Below are positions 29,560-37,111 of a stretch of 64,000 nt of DNA, one piece after another; the stretch's first letter is position 1, and each line of letters begins with the position of its first letter. The position numbers and the translations under genes are program-made. The notes below the pieces were generated by a model. The model made no database searches. It was not told the DNA's origin and worked only from the letters and a program-made list of their open reading frames with translations. This stretch comes from CAWAND01 sp963727915. Lineage in GTDB: Bacteria > Chloroflexota > Anaerolineae > Anaerolineales > E44-bin32. Where the stretch lies: positions 703,808-767,807 of the forward strand of contig CAVSID010000004.1 in NCBI GenBank assembly GCA_963727915.1, given 5' to 3'.

Positions 29560-29582
29560 CCCTTCGCTGTGCTGAGGACAGG
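29560..29582 (-). repeat. 23-nt mini-element in the Cys half-tRNA T-loop
   Basis: It splits the second half-tRNA at the same TT^CGAA position. On the minus strand it starts CCTGTCCT and ends AAGGG, matching the CCTGYCCT...AGGG pattern of the mini-element family. Confidence 0.6.
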
Positions 29583-29647
29583 CGAATCCCGTCGTCGCTT
29601 CCTGAGGCAAAGGTCTTCATCGATCGGTGCTTACTGATAGCAATCTA

Positions 29648-29676
29648 TTGACAAATAGTCTATAGATGATTATACT
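29648..29676 (+). promoter_or_regulatory. Consensus promoter for a leaderless padR-like mRNA
   Basis: TTGACA (29648-29653), a 17-nt spacer and TATACT (29671-29676) end 6 bp before the ATG at 29683. Transcription from the usual distance would start at or beside the ATG, giving a leaderless mRNA. CTATT-GACA-AATAG (29645-29658) is an inverted repeat over the -35 box and could be the PadR autoregulatory site. Confidence 0.65.
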
Positions 29677-29682
29677 TTATCT

Positions 29683-30078
29683 ATGGACAATGAGAAACCT
29701 TTTAACCGATCAGGACGAGGGCGCGGAAGGAGACGCCGGCGGGTAATGCAATTCCTGCAGCCATGTCTGCTGCTGCTGCTGCGTAGTGGCAAGGCCCACG
29801 GCTATGCACTCTTGGCGGAATTGGAGAATTTTGGATTCAATCCTGAGCGCCTCGACCCCACTCTCGTGTATCGTGCGCTCCGTGAAATGGAAGAGATGGG
29901 CATGGTCGAGTCTCACTGGGATGAAGAAAGTCAGGGCCCACGGCGGCGCGTTTATAGCCTGCTACCCGAAGGCGAAGGGCATCTGTCTCTGAGGGTTGAG
30001 GACTTACGCCGCACACGCGATGAGATCGATCGCCTACTGAAAATGTATGAGGACCAAGGTGAGACACCGGACGCATAA
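29683..30078 (+). CDS. PadR-family transcriptional regulator
   Basis: A 131-residue PadR winged-helix repressor: LQPCLLLLLRSGKAHGYALLAEL, LDPTLVYRALREMEEMGMVES and RRVYSLLPEGEGHL, then a C-terminal dimerisation helix. A basic N-terminal extension (GRGRGRRRRRV) is common in PadR genes next to orange-protein-type clusters. It heads the module and probably controls it. Confidence 0.88.
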   Translation: MDNEKPFNRSGRGRGRRRRRVMQFLQPCLLLLLRSGKAHGYALLAELENFGFNPERLDPTLVYRALREMEEMGMVESHWDEESQGPRRRVYSLLPEGEGHLSLRVEDLRRTRDEIDRLLKMYEDQGETPDA

Positions 30079-30138
30079 GCCTCTATGGCGGTTAGGTACC
30101 ACGCGTTCTGAAAGGCCATTGTCTTAGAGGAGAAGAGA

Positions 30139-30345
30139 ATGAGGAGCTTCAAATGCATCGTGTGTGAGCACACCTCGAAGCTTTCCTTCGGTGAAGGCCG
30201 CGCTCGCGCTCCGCTGACCAGTTCGGATTGCGGCAGCAGCAATGTCCACCGCGTACTTCACGACAATGGCAGGGATAACAAACTTGATGCTGTGGGTTCA
30301 TTCCTAAACCACGGCAGGGGCCGAGGGCGGCGCTGGAGCCGTTAG
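30139..30345 (+). CDS. Small zinc-ribbon-like protein, 68 residues
   Basis: The ATG follows a strong GAGGAGAAGAG ribosome-binding site. The protein MRSFKCIVCEH... SSDCGSSNVHRV has a zinc-ribbon layout but only three of the usual four cysteines (SSDC in place of CPDC). It ends with a GRGRGRRWSR basic tail. Similar small ribbon proteins accompany NifX-like/MinD-like metal clusters. Role unknown. Confidence 0.65.
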   Translation: MRSFKCIVCEHTSKLSFGEGRARAPLTSSDCGSSNVHRVLHDNGRDNKLDAVGSFLNHGRGRGRRWSR

Positions 30346-30404
30346 GCCCCGAGAGTGGGCAAACTCCTATCCTGGCGTAACCGGTCACTCTTGGAGTATC
30401 GGAT

Positions 30405-31163
30405 GTGGGATTGATCAATCAACTGCTTACCCAACTTCCACAGGGGAAGATCGTCGATATTCGAATTGGCATACACTGGACGGCTGTTGTGGTGCTGGTT
30501 GAAGGGCAACGACGTTGTGGATTATCTTCGACACTACTAGGCCCGCACAAGCACGGCGGCGAACCCCAGGTGCCCCAGGCGGGTGACCTGGAAAAGTTCA
30601 GCGGTCGCGAGCTTTCAGCGCTTGCGCTCGAACGACAGCATCCCATCCTCGCCAGCGTTGGGGTAGCTTCAATTAATGCCCTATTGTCCCCTTTCCAGCC
30701 GGAAGAATGGATTGAAGGAAACGCAGAGTCCGCCATTGCAGCGCGTGGGGCCGATAAACATGTGGCCCTCGTCGGCCACTTTCCCTTCATCCCCCGCCTT
30801 CGAACCCGTGTAGGTAAACTGTCCGTGCTCGATCGTAATCCCCTGGATGGCGAGTACGCTGCCGAGCACGCGCCAATCATCCTGCCTCAAGCCGATATTG
30901 TCGCGATCACGGGTATGGCGATTGTCAACCACACGCTGGAGGATCTGTTGAAAGTATGCTCGTCACAGGCGCTGGTCATGGTCCTTGGCCCGAGTACACC
31001 TCTCAACCCTGTGCTCTTTGGTTTTGGTGTAGATCTGCTCTCTGGATCCGTGGTGACCTCGATCGATCCGGTGTTACAGGCAATCTCGCAAGGTGCGAAC
31101 TTCCGTCAGATCCACCAGGCTGGTGTTCGGTTGGTGACTGTGGAGCGCACAGGAGGACCATGA
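30405..31163 (+). CDS. DUF4213/DUF364 heavy-metal-chelation-type protein
   Basis: A 252-residue protein whose C-terminal half (VALVGHFPFIPRLR, ADIVAITGMAIVNHTLEDLL, ALVMVLGPSTPLNPVLFGFGVDLLSGS) is the DUF364 domain, and N-terminal half (DIRIGIHWTAVVV, LEKFSGRELSALALE, EASVGVASINALL-like) the DUF4213 enolase-N-like domain. The family is predicted to chelate metals or bind a metal cofactor. GTG start at 30405. Same strand as padR and the NifX-like genes. Confidence 0.75.
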   Translation: MGLINQLLTQLPQGKIVDIRIGIHWTAVVVLVEGQRRCGLSSTLLGPHKHGGEPQVPQAGDLEKFSGRELSALALERQHPILASVGVASINALLSPFQPEEWIEGNAESAIAARGADKHVALVGHFPFIPRLRTRVGKLSVLDRNPLDGEYAAEHAPIILPQADIVAITGMAIVNHTLEDLLKVCSSQALVMVLGPSTPLNPVLFGFGVDLLSGSVVTSIDPVLQAISQGANFRQIHQAGVRLVTVERTGGP

Positions 31164-31273
31164 CATGGATAACTGGCTCTTGACGAGAGCCCAGCCACCC
31201 TTGAAAGCCAAGGGTTCAGGGTAAAACATCCCGCAGCAGACAACAGACAGGGTCAAGTTGCCGGAGGACAGAT

Positions 31274-31553
31274 ATGAAATTGGTCATCACTTCAGATACA
31301 CCGAAAATCAATTCTCCGATCGAGCGTCGTTTCGGGCGCCGCGCATACTTTCTGGTGATCGACACCGAAACCCGTGCGTTGGAGGCGCTGCCAGACCCCG
31401 CGGCGGAAGCCATGGACCTCAGCGGCGGGTCTACCGGATCGTGCCTGTGGGGGGCAATCCGACCTCGCTGACTCAATGAATGGTCTTCGTAGGTGGCGAG
31501 ATGAAATCGATCATTTGCTTCAGGCTTATGACATAGAAATTCAACAAGGGTGA
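31274..31553 (+). pseudogene. Truncated NifX-like gene fused to a PadR-like tail
   Basis: The start MKLVITSDTPKINSPIERRFGRRAYF is the N-terminal strand-helix of a NifX/NafY-like cofactor-binding protein. It loses the fold after about 45 residues and stops by 31471. Bases 31479-31553 then read LRRWRDEIDHLLQAYDIEIQ-like residues, closely matching the PadR C-terminus upstream (LRRTRDEIDRLLKMYEDQG). This looks like a deletion junction between an ancestral NifX-like gene and a second padR copy. Confidence 0.6.
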
Positions 31554-31628
31554 ATACCGAGAAATCATGAATTTACACGCAAACGAGGGAATATTGACCA
31601 ACGATGGAACAGGAAATGAGAAAATCCA

Positions 31629-31946
31629 ATGCCAGCAAGAGATAGAACAGGACCCAAGGGTGAGGGTTCCCAAACATGCCGAGCGGCGGGTGATTGCAGT
31701 GATGCAGTCGAGTCCAATACGCCTAACGACAGCGCTCGCGGAGGCTTCGGGCGCGGCCTTGTCCGTCGAGGAAACAAGGGCCAGGGACAGGGACGCAGGG
31801 TGGGGCGCCGGCGCGGGTTTGGCGCAGCCGCGAGAGATGACAAGTGTGTCTGTCCCAGCTGCGGGCATGAAATTGCTCACGTTGCCGGGCAACCATGTTC
31901 ACAACAGGTCTGCCCGAGCTGCAATACCCGCATGACACGCGCATAG
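31629..31946 (+). CDS. DUF5320-like protein with C-terminal zinc ribbon
   Basis: A 105-residue protein. The N-terminus MPARDRTGPKGEGSQTCRAAG matches the MP-x-DGTGP-x-G-x-G pattern of DUF5320 proteins; a GRG-rich basic middle follows, then a zinc ribbon CVCPSCGHEIAHVAGQPC... CPSCNTRMTR. Such proteins sit beside NifX-like and MinD-like ATPase genes and may chaperone metal or Fe-S cofactors. The overlapping frame from 31567 has no such features. Confidence 0.7.
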   Translation: MPARDRTGPKGEGSQTCRAAGDCSDAVESNTPNDSARGGFGRGLVRRGNKGQGQGRRVGRRRGFGAAARDDKCVCPSCGHEIAHVAGQPCSQQVCPSCNTRMTRA

Positions 31947-31990
31947 AAGTTCACAGGAACTCTATAGGGCAGAAGGTAGGGAGACTGACG

Positions 31991-32347
31991 ATGAAAGTAG
32001 CGATTTCTTCACACGACGGCAAGCTTGATACCCGCTTCAGTTCAAGATTCGGACGTTGTGAGTATTTCGTGTTGATCGACTCCGAATTGCGTGATTGGGA
32101 GGCGAAACGCAATCCAGCTGCAGAAGCCCGCGGAGGTGCCGGACCGAGAGCGGTGCAGTTTGTATCGGAACAAGGCGCAGATGCCACCATCACCGGCCGC
32201 TATGGCCCAAACTCATTCACCGCGCTCGATGCAGCTGGGATTCAAGCCTTTGAAGCCGACGACGGAACGCCAGAGCAGTTGATCGAGAAATTCCTGGCTG
32301 GAGAGTTGAAGCAGGCCCACGTCCCAACGGGCCCCGAGCTGCACTAG
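31991..32347 (+). CDS. NifX/NafY-like (orange-protein-type) cofactor-binding protein
   Basis: 118 residues, dinitrogenase Fe-Mo-cofactor-biosynthesis fold: MKVAISSHDGKLDTRFSSRFGRCEYFVLID, a GPRAVQFVSEQGADATITGRYGP loop, and ALDAAGIQAFEADDGT. In orange-protein systems this fold binds a Mo-Cu-S or other metal-sulphur cluster. The start at 31991 begins the conserved strand. It lies 16 bp before the first MinD-like ATPase. Confidence 0.82.
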   Translation: MKVAISSHDGKLDTRFSSRFGRCEYFVLIDSELRDWEAKRNPAAEARGGAGPRAVQFVSEQGADATITGRYGPNSFTALDAAGIQAFEADDGTPEQLIEKFLAGELKQAHVPTGPELH

Positions 32348-32363
32348 GGGGGTTCAAGAAATC

Positions 32364-33236
32364 ATGGTGATTGCTGTAGCCAGCGGCAAGGGCGGAACGG
32401 GCAAGACGACCGTCGCAACCAGCCTTGCTTTGGCGCTTGCCGAATCAGGCACACAGGTGGCCTACCTTGATTGTGACGTCGAGGCACCGAACGCCCATCT
32501 CTTTCTGCGACCCGCACTCGATAACTATAAGCAGGTTGACCTGCTTATTCCCGAGGTGGACAGTGATGTTTGCACTGGCCGCGGGGTTTGTGCGGAAGCC
32601 TGTCAATTTCACGCCATCGTCACATTAGGTGGGAAGACGCTCGTCTTTCCAGAGCTTTGCCATGGTTGCGGAAGTTGCACTTTGGTCTGTCCTGAGAAGG
32701 CGATTACCGAGATCCCAAAATCACTGGGTCACTTAGAAAGCGGCCGCGTCAACGGCGGCATGTTCTTCGCCCATGGCGTGTTAGATATAGGCGAACCCAT
32801 GGCGGTTCCGGTCATATCCCAATTGAAGGATTGGCAGTCATTCCCTCAATCAACCATCAGCATCGTCGATTCTCCGCCGGGCGCTTCTTGTCCAGTTGTC
32901 GAGTCGCTTCGTGGAGCTGATTACGTACTGCTCATTACCGAGCCAACACCATTTGGTTTGCATGACCTTCGTTTGGCGGTCCAGCTCACCCAGGAGCTCA
33001 ATATTCCCGCCGGAGTGATCGTGAACCGTGACGGCATCGGTGATGACGGTGTTGATATCTACTGCCGTGAAAGCAATGTGCCGATCTTGATGCGCGTACC
33101 CTTTGATCGTGAATTAGGCGCAAACCTCGCCCAAGGTAAAAGTCTGGTTGCGGTTGCCCCCGAATATAAACAAAGGTTTACAGACCTGTATTCCCATATC
33201 AAAGCGATCCTGGACGATAGCGGGAGCAGGGGATGA
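32364..33236 (+). CDS. MinD-superfamily ATPase with inserted ferredoxin domain, 1
   Basis: 290 residues: a deviant Walker A SGKGGTGKTTVATSLA at 7-22; a two-cluster 4Fe-4S insert near 72-115 (CTGRGVCAEACQ, the first Cys spacing variant, and CHGCGSCTLVCP); switch 2 IVDSPPGASCPVVE; and a C-terminal VIVNRDGIGDD loop. Paired ATPases like this are hallmarks of orange-protein clusters and are proposed to load metal-sulphur cofactors. It overlaps the next ATPase gene by 4 bp. Confidence 0.9.
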   Translation: MVIAVASGKGGTGKTTVATSLALALAESGTQVAYLDCDVEAPNAHLFLRPALDNYKQVDLLIPEVDSDVCTGRGVCAEACQFHAIVTLGGKTLVFPELCHGCGSCTLVCPEKAITEIPKSLGHLESGRVNGGMFFAHGVLDIGEPMAVPVISQLKDWQSFPQSTISIVDSPPGASCPVVESLRGADYVLLITEPTPFGLHDLRLAVQLTQELNIPAGVIVNRDGIGDDGVDIYCRESNVPILMRVPFDRELGANLAQGKSLVAVAPEYKQRFTDLYSHIKAILDDSGSRG

Positions 33237-34135
33237 AGCAGCTAGTCATCCTCAGCGGAAAAGGTGGCACAGGGAAGACCAGCGTTGCGGCTGCGTTCGC
33301 TCACCTGGCAGCAAACGGCAACGCGGCGATATTGGTGGATGCAGATGTAGATGCTGCCAATCTGGAATTGCTGCTCGCTCCCGAGGTGCTGGAGTCGCAC
33401 GAGTTCGGCGGCGGTCAAGTTGCCGTCATCAATGAGGTTTCCTGCGAGGGTTGTGGAATCTGCAAGGATGTCTGCCGCTTTGATGCTGTGCACGAGGCCG
33501 ACGGTGTTTTTCGTGCAGACCCTATTGCCTGTGATGGTTGTGCGGCTTGTGTTTACCAATGCCCTGAACACTCGATCCACATGCAACCACAAATGGCGGG
33601 GCATTGGTACCGTTCCACGACCCGTTTCGGACCGATGTTTCACGCAGCTTTACGTCCTGCTCAGGAGAATTCCGGCAAACTGGTCACGATGGTCAAGCAA
33701 CAGGCACGACTACTGGCCATGGATGAATCGTACGACCTGGTGCTCGTCGATGGGCCGCCCGGGATCGGCTGTCCGGTCATATCGGCGGTTGCCGGGGCAG
33801 ATCTGGCATTGATTGTCGCAGAACCGACGGCCTCCGGGACGCATGATATGCGCCGAGCTTTACAGACCACGGTGCATTTTGGCGTGCCAGCGATGGTGTG
33901 TATCAACAAATCCGATCTCTATCACCTGGGCTCGGATGAGATTGAAGCGTACTGTCGCACAGAGGGGATCCCTGTCGTGGGCAAGATTCCGTTTGACCCC
34001 AGCGTGACGGAAGCCATTGTCCAGGGTCAACCGGTGACGGTTTTCAGACCCCGGGCGCCTGCAAGTGAAGCATTGAGGGATTTGTGGGAACGGGTCAACA
34101 GCGAACTCATGGAAGGTGACCTTGACCATGCTTGA
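33233..34135 (+). CDS. MinD-superfamily ATPase with inserted ferredoxin domain, 2
   Basis: 300 residues, paralogous to the upstream gene: Walker A SGKGGTGKTSVAAAFA; 4Fe-4S motifs CEGCGICKDVCR and CDGCAACVYQCP; Walker B-like LVLVDGPPGIGCPV; and VCINKSDLY. A heterodimer of the two ATPases is likely from their tandem, overlapping genes. The downstream DUF59 gene overlaps its end. Confidence 0.9.
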   Translation: MKQLVILSGKGGTGKTSVAAAFAHLAANGNAAILVDADVDAANLELLLAPEVLESHEFGGGQVAVINEVSCEGCGICKDVCRFDAVHEADGVFRADPIACDGCAACVYQCPEHSIHMQPQMAGHWYRSTTRFGPMFHAALRPAQENSGKLVTMVKQQARLLAMDESYDLVLVDGPPGIGCPVISAVAGADLALIVAEPTASGTHDMRRALQTTVHFGVPAMVCINKSDLYHLGSDEIEAYCRTEGIPVVGKIPFDPSVTEAIVQGQPVTVFRPRAPASEALRDLWERVNSELMEGDLDHA

Positions 34136-34433
34136 TAAATCGGACAAACTCATGGAGAAGATCCAGGAACGATTAAACACGGTCATCGACCCGGAGACCG
34201 GCGCCGATGTGCTACGGATGCGTCTGGTCGAAGACCTCGTAGCCGACGATAAGGGTCGTGTGTTTTATACCTTTCGGCCATCCTCCCCGCTGTGCCCGAT
34301 CGCCGTATCTCTGGCTAAACAAATCCAATTGGCTGTAGCCGATGTGCCTGGTGTGAGTAGGCAGATCATCAAAGTCACGGGATATGTTGCTTCCGAGGAA
34401 TTGACCCAACTAATCAACAAGGAGAATGAATGA
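34128..34433 (+). CDS. MIP18/DUF59 (SufT-like) protein
   Basis: 101 residues: MEKIQERLNTVIDPETGADVLRMRLVEDL is the DUF59 signature and CPIAVSLAKQI carries the family's conserved Cys. DUF59 proteins assist Fe-S or metal cofactor insertion and often accompany Mrp/MinD-type carriers. The ATG at 34128 lies within the end of the ATPase gene; an upstream ATG at 34116 is also in frame. Confidence 0.8.
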   Translation: MLDKSDKLMEKIQERLNTVIDPETGADVLRMRLVEDLVADDKGRVFYTFRPSSPLCPIAVSLAKQIQLAVADVPGVSRQIIKVTGYVASEELTQLINKENE

Positions 34434-34813
34434 TGCGCATAGCTATTTCCGCACAGACTAACAATGGATTGGACAGTCTCATCGCTCAGCACTTCGGGCG
34501 CTGCCCCTATTTTGCACTTGTCGATGTGGAGGATACTGAGGTGCAGACAATTCGGCTTATCGAGAACCCCTTTTTTGCCGGCCATGAAGTCGGGCAGGTT
34601 CCGGGGTTTATCCATGAGCAGAAGGCGGAAGTTATGCTCAGCGGCGGCATGGGTGGGCGGGCGATCCAATTCTTCGATGGATACGGCATAGCCGTCGCAA
34701 CAGGCGCAAATGGAACCGCAAAGGCCGCGTTGGAGGCTTACTTCGCGGGTAGACTTAGCGGTGCTGCCCCATGTGCGGAGAGCATAGAGCATGGTCATGG
34801 TGATCATCACTAA
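34430..34813 (+). CDS. NifX/NafY-like (orange-protein-type) cofactor-binding protein 2
   Basis: 127 residues: MMRIAISAQTNNGLDSLIAQHFGRCPYFALVD, AEVMLSGGMGGRAIQFFDGYGIAVATGANG, and a His-rich C-terminus (EHGHGDHH) suited to metal binding. The two adjacent ATG codons overlap the DUF59 stop; GGAG at 34421 serves both. This is the second intact member of the fold in the operon and has the longer metal-binding tail. Confidence 0.85.
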   Translation: MMRIAISAQTNNGLDSLIAQHFGRCPYFALVDVEDTEVQTIRLIENPFFAGHEVGQVPGFIHEQKAEVMLSGGMGGRAIQFFDGYGIAVATGANGTAKAALEAYFAGRLSGAAPCAESIEHGHGDHH

Positions 34814-34847
34814 ATCGACCGAACAAACATAGCGGGGGTGAATAGAG

Positions 34848-35309
34848 ATGACCGAGGAAAAAACGACTTCTAAGACGAAGATCGGCATCATTATTTGCGA
34901 TCGTTACCGCCAATGTGCTGGTGGGAAGTGCTTCAGGGCTATGAAGAACCGGGAGGGCGCCTTCAGTATTTATGCGGATCAAGATGTGGAATTGGTCGGC
35001 TATACAACCTGCGACGGTTGCCCGGGGGGAAATATCGAATATGCAGGCGACGAAATGGTGAAGAACGGCGCCGAGGTCATTCACCTCGCTACTGGACTTG
35101 TTGTAGGCTATCCGCCTTGTCCCTATATCGACACTTTTCAAGAATTCCTGACGCAACGATACGGGTTGAAGGTAATCGTAGGCACGCATCCGATCCCTGA
35201 GAAATACCTTACCATGCATACAAGTCTGGGAACTTGGGAGGATCCAGCCTGGAAAGCGATCATTGAGCCTACCATCGCCGACGAAGAGACGCGCCTCGCG
35301 TACAACTAG
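34848..35309 (+). CDS. CGGC-domain protein
   Basis: 153 residues with the CGGC-type motif set: ICDRYRQCAGGKCFRAM, YTTCDGCPGGN and YPPCPYIDTFQEFL. These cysteine-rich proteins are thought to bind Zn or another metal. Last gene of the cofactor operon. The intergenic gap and half-tRNA copy B follow. Confidence 0.82.
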   Translation: MTEEKTTSKTKIGIIICDRYRQCAGGKCFRAMKNREGAFSIYADQDVELVGYTTCDGCPGGNIEYAGDEMVKNGAEVIHLATGLVVGYPPCPYIDTFQEFLTQRYGLKVIVGTHPIPEKYLTMHTSLGTWEDPAWKAIIEPTIADEETRLAYN

Positions 35310-35553
35310 ACTCGCCAAAGACAGGGATGAAATGGCTCTTTCGTGCGATTTCTTTATCGTCAATGCCTGGCAGCAAGAGCGCTTGAGCCACGAACAAAAA
35401 AGTGTAAATAAACGGGGCCATTGTTTGCATATGGGGAATTTGACTCTGCAGTAGATCCGGTTGGGACACCGGTCGCGCCGCCCAAGGACGAGATAGCGTG
35501 CGATTTTGTGAGCTCTGGAACTTCATCCTCCCTTCCGCAGTTCCATAACCCCC

Positions 35554-35873
35554 GGATCTGAGGTCCGTATCCTGGCTGACCAGTCTTACCATAGAAGAAA
35601 GCGCCCGTTTGGGCGCTTTCTCGTTCAGTAGCGGGGCTGGGATTCGAACCCAGGACCTTCAGGTTATGAGTTCTAATCCTGCCAGGTAGGCCTTAGATCG
35701 TCAGGTTGCCGTCCGGAGGGTGGCCTGTTGATCCTTCTGTCTTGGGAGCCTCAGCGGCTGACATTGCTTCTCCTTCCCAATTCTATTCGAACTCCTGGTA
35801 GAAGGAAAGAACAATGAGCCATGGCAAGGGTCTGCAAAACGCGGATCGAGGTTTCGAATCCCTCCGTCGCCTC
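35554..35873 (+). repeat. Half-tRNA repeat, copy B (best preserved)
   Basis: 35554-35590 matches the sequence left of copy C's terminator, but only up to the anticodon region of the degenerate tRNA there. Then come a terminator GAAAGCGCCC-GTTT-GGGCGCTTTC (35597-35620), 42 nt (35629-35670) identical to the tRNA-fMet 3' half at 61957-61998, an arm with an imperfect GATCGTCAGG/CCTGTTGATC hairpin (35696-35733), and a tRNA-Cys-like 3' half (35826-35873: GGGTCTGCAAAAC, then TTTCGAATCCCTCCGTCGCC). The identity to tRNA-fMet stops at the anticodon loop. Confidence 0.88.
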
Positions 35874-36173
35874 TGAGGAAAGGGTCATCAAGAGAAGCCG
35901 TTCATGGGTCTCATGAAATAGCAAAGACCCTTAGACGGCTTTCTTGATTCCATGTAAGGGTTTGGTGGCAGCCGCATCGGCAAGGCTGCTGCCAAATGCA
36001 TGCTGATGAGGAGTCCTCACAAACTACGAGACAACACTTGGAGAAACCCGATTACTCGGTCGATGAATTTACCGTACAAGAGGGCGACTTACTCAAAGTG
36101 CGACAGGAGAAGACCTGTCGCCGTAAGGCGATTTGCTGCCAGCGCAATCTTGCTTCCTATGCCTCCAGGCGAG

Positions 36174-36208
36174 CCTGGGCCCGCTGCCAGAAGGCACGCG
36201 GGCCCAGG
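36174..36208 (-). terminator. Strong hairpin downstream of a secreted-protein gene
   Basis: CCTGGGCCCGC (36174-36184) and GCGGGCCCAGG (36198-36208) are perfectly complementary, and the loop contains TGCC/GGCA, giving a 15-bp hairpin with one bulge. No U-tract is present. It may end the minus-strand gene at 36247, or belong to the CCTGG/CCAGG palindromes seen elsewhere in the window. Confidence 0.55.
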
Positions 36209-36246
36209 TGTAAGTGTCATACTCTTGGGGGGAGCCAGAACTGCAA

Positions 36247-37059
36247 CTAGGGAGCGTCTATCTGGAATGACCAAGGACCTCGAAGTCCATAGACATTAAC
36301 CAAGAAATCCTCGCTGCTAACAAGAGCGCTCACGTCGGCGGTGGAGACCCCAGGAGGAACGCTTTTCACTTCGATACCCGCAGCATCCGTTCCTGTCGAA
36401 CATACGGCTTTGACACCCGGAAATCGAGAGGAGACCACGATTTGGTATTTGGCGAGGTTTGTCGCCGAGCATTCTTCTCCCTCCCGTGGCTCTGCCACTA
36501 TGGCCGGTATTGTCAATTCGGCTGGACCAAGTTTGGCAGGGATCCCATCGAAGAAGACCGTGTCGCATCGCTGACCTTGTACAAGGGAGGAGTTTGGCTG
36601 AGTTGCGACGGATTTGGACCCATCGGCCGCGAAGGTGATGAGTTGGAGCGTGCCATCGGGCATGACTCTGCTGAGTGATATGGGATTTGTTTCGCTCCAC
36701 ATCACAACAGGGCCACCGAAGCTGACGTATGAACCTTCGAGCGTCCAGTCGGCTCCATCGGGAAGCGAGAAGCACACGTCTACTCGGAGACGACTGCCCA
36801 CGTACTGAACATTGCTAATGCTGACTTCAACGCCGTTCGCAACTACAGAATTGGATTGAAGCGGGTCGAAGGCGGTTTGATCGAGAACCTGGTTGCCATC
36901 GCCCACTATTTGCACGGGTCCGGATGCGGCAGCATTGTCCGCAGGAAGCCAACTTCGCACTGCGATGCCGCCGATCACTGCAACCGCAATCACACCTATG
37001 GATGCAAGTAAATAGATAAGCGAGTTGCCACGCGCGATTCTTGGATGTTTGGATTTCAT
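36247..37059 (-). CDS. Membrane-anchored hypothetical protein, 270 residues
   Basis: MKSKHPRIARGNSLIYLLASIGVIAV is a positively charged leader plus one membrane helix. The remaining 240 residues are extracytoplasmic in type, with beta-rich character (VEVSISNVQYVGSRLRVDVCFSLPDGADWTLE) and four cysteines. The frame is open 34 codons upstream of the chosen ATG. Not recognised beyond a secreted beta-sandwich-like protein. It is next to another exported gene, so both may be surface cargo of the island. Confidence 0.6.
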   Translation of the reverse strand: MKSKHPRIARGNSLIYLLASIGVIAVAVIGGIAVRSWLPADNAAASGPVQIVGDGNQVLDQTAFDPLQSNSVVANGVEVSISNVQYVGSRLRVDVCFSLPDGADWTLEGSYVSFGGPVVMWSETNPISLSRVMPDGTLQLITFAADGSKSVATQPNSSLVQGQRCDTVFFDGIPAKLGPAELTIPAIVAEPREGEECSATNLAKYQIVVSSRFPGVKAVCSTGTDAAGIEVKSVPPGVSTADVSALVSSEDFLVNVYGLRGPWSFQIDAP

Positions 37060-37111
37060 GAAGTTATCCTCTGATTGTCTTTCGTCAGCATTCTTACCGG
37101 ACGAGGTCACT

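Larger units (their letters stand above)
29276..29604 (+). repeat. Half-tRNA repeat, copy D (both half-tRNAs, with insertions)
   Basis: Order: an imperfect terminator (AAGCACCC-TGAC-GGGCGCTT, 29276-29295); the tRNA-fMet 3' half (29309-29375) interrupted by a 25-nt insertion; an arm with a perfect 12-bp hairpin (GATCGTCAGGCC 29401-29412 / GGCCTGACGATC 29427-29438); and a tRNA-Cys-like 3' half on the plus strand (29531-29604) interrupted by a 23-nt insertion. Without the insertion the Cys half has perfect anticodon (AGGGT-CTGCACA-ACCCT) and T (ACGGG-TTCGAAT-CCCGT) arms. Confidence 0.8.

Noticed and set aside
30419..30880. Minus-strand open frame over the DUF4213/DUF364 gene
   Set aside because: The plus-strand protein carries the conserved family blocks; the antisense product does not.
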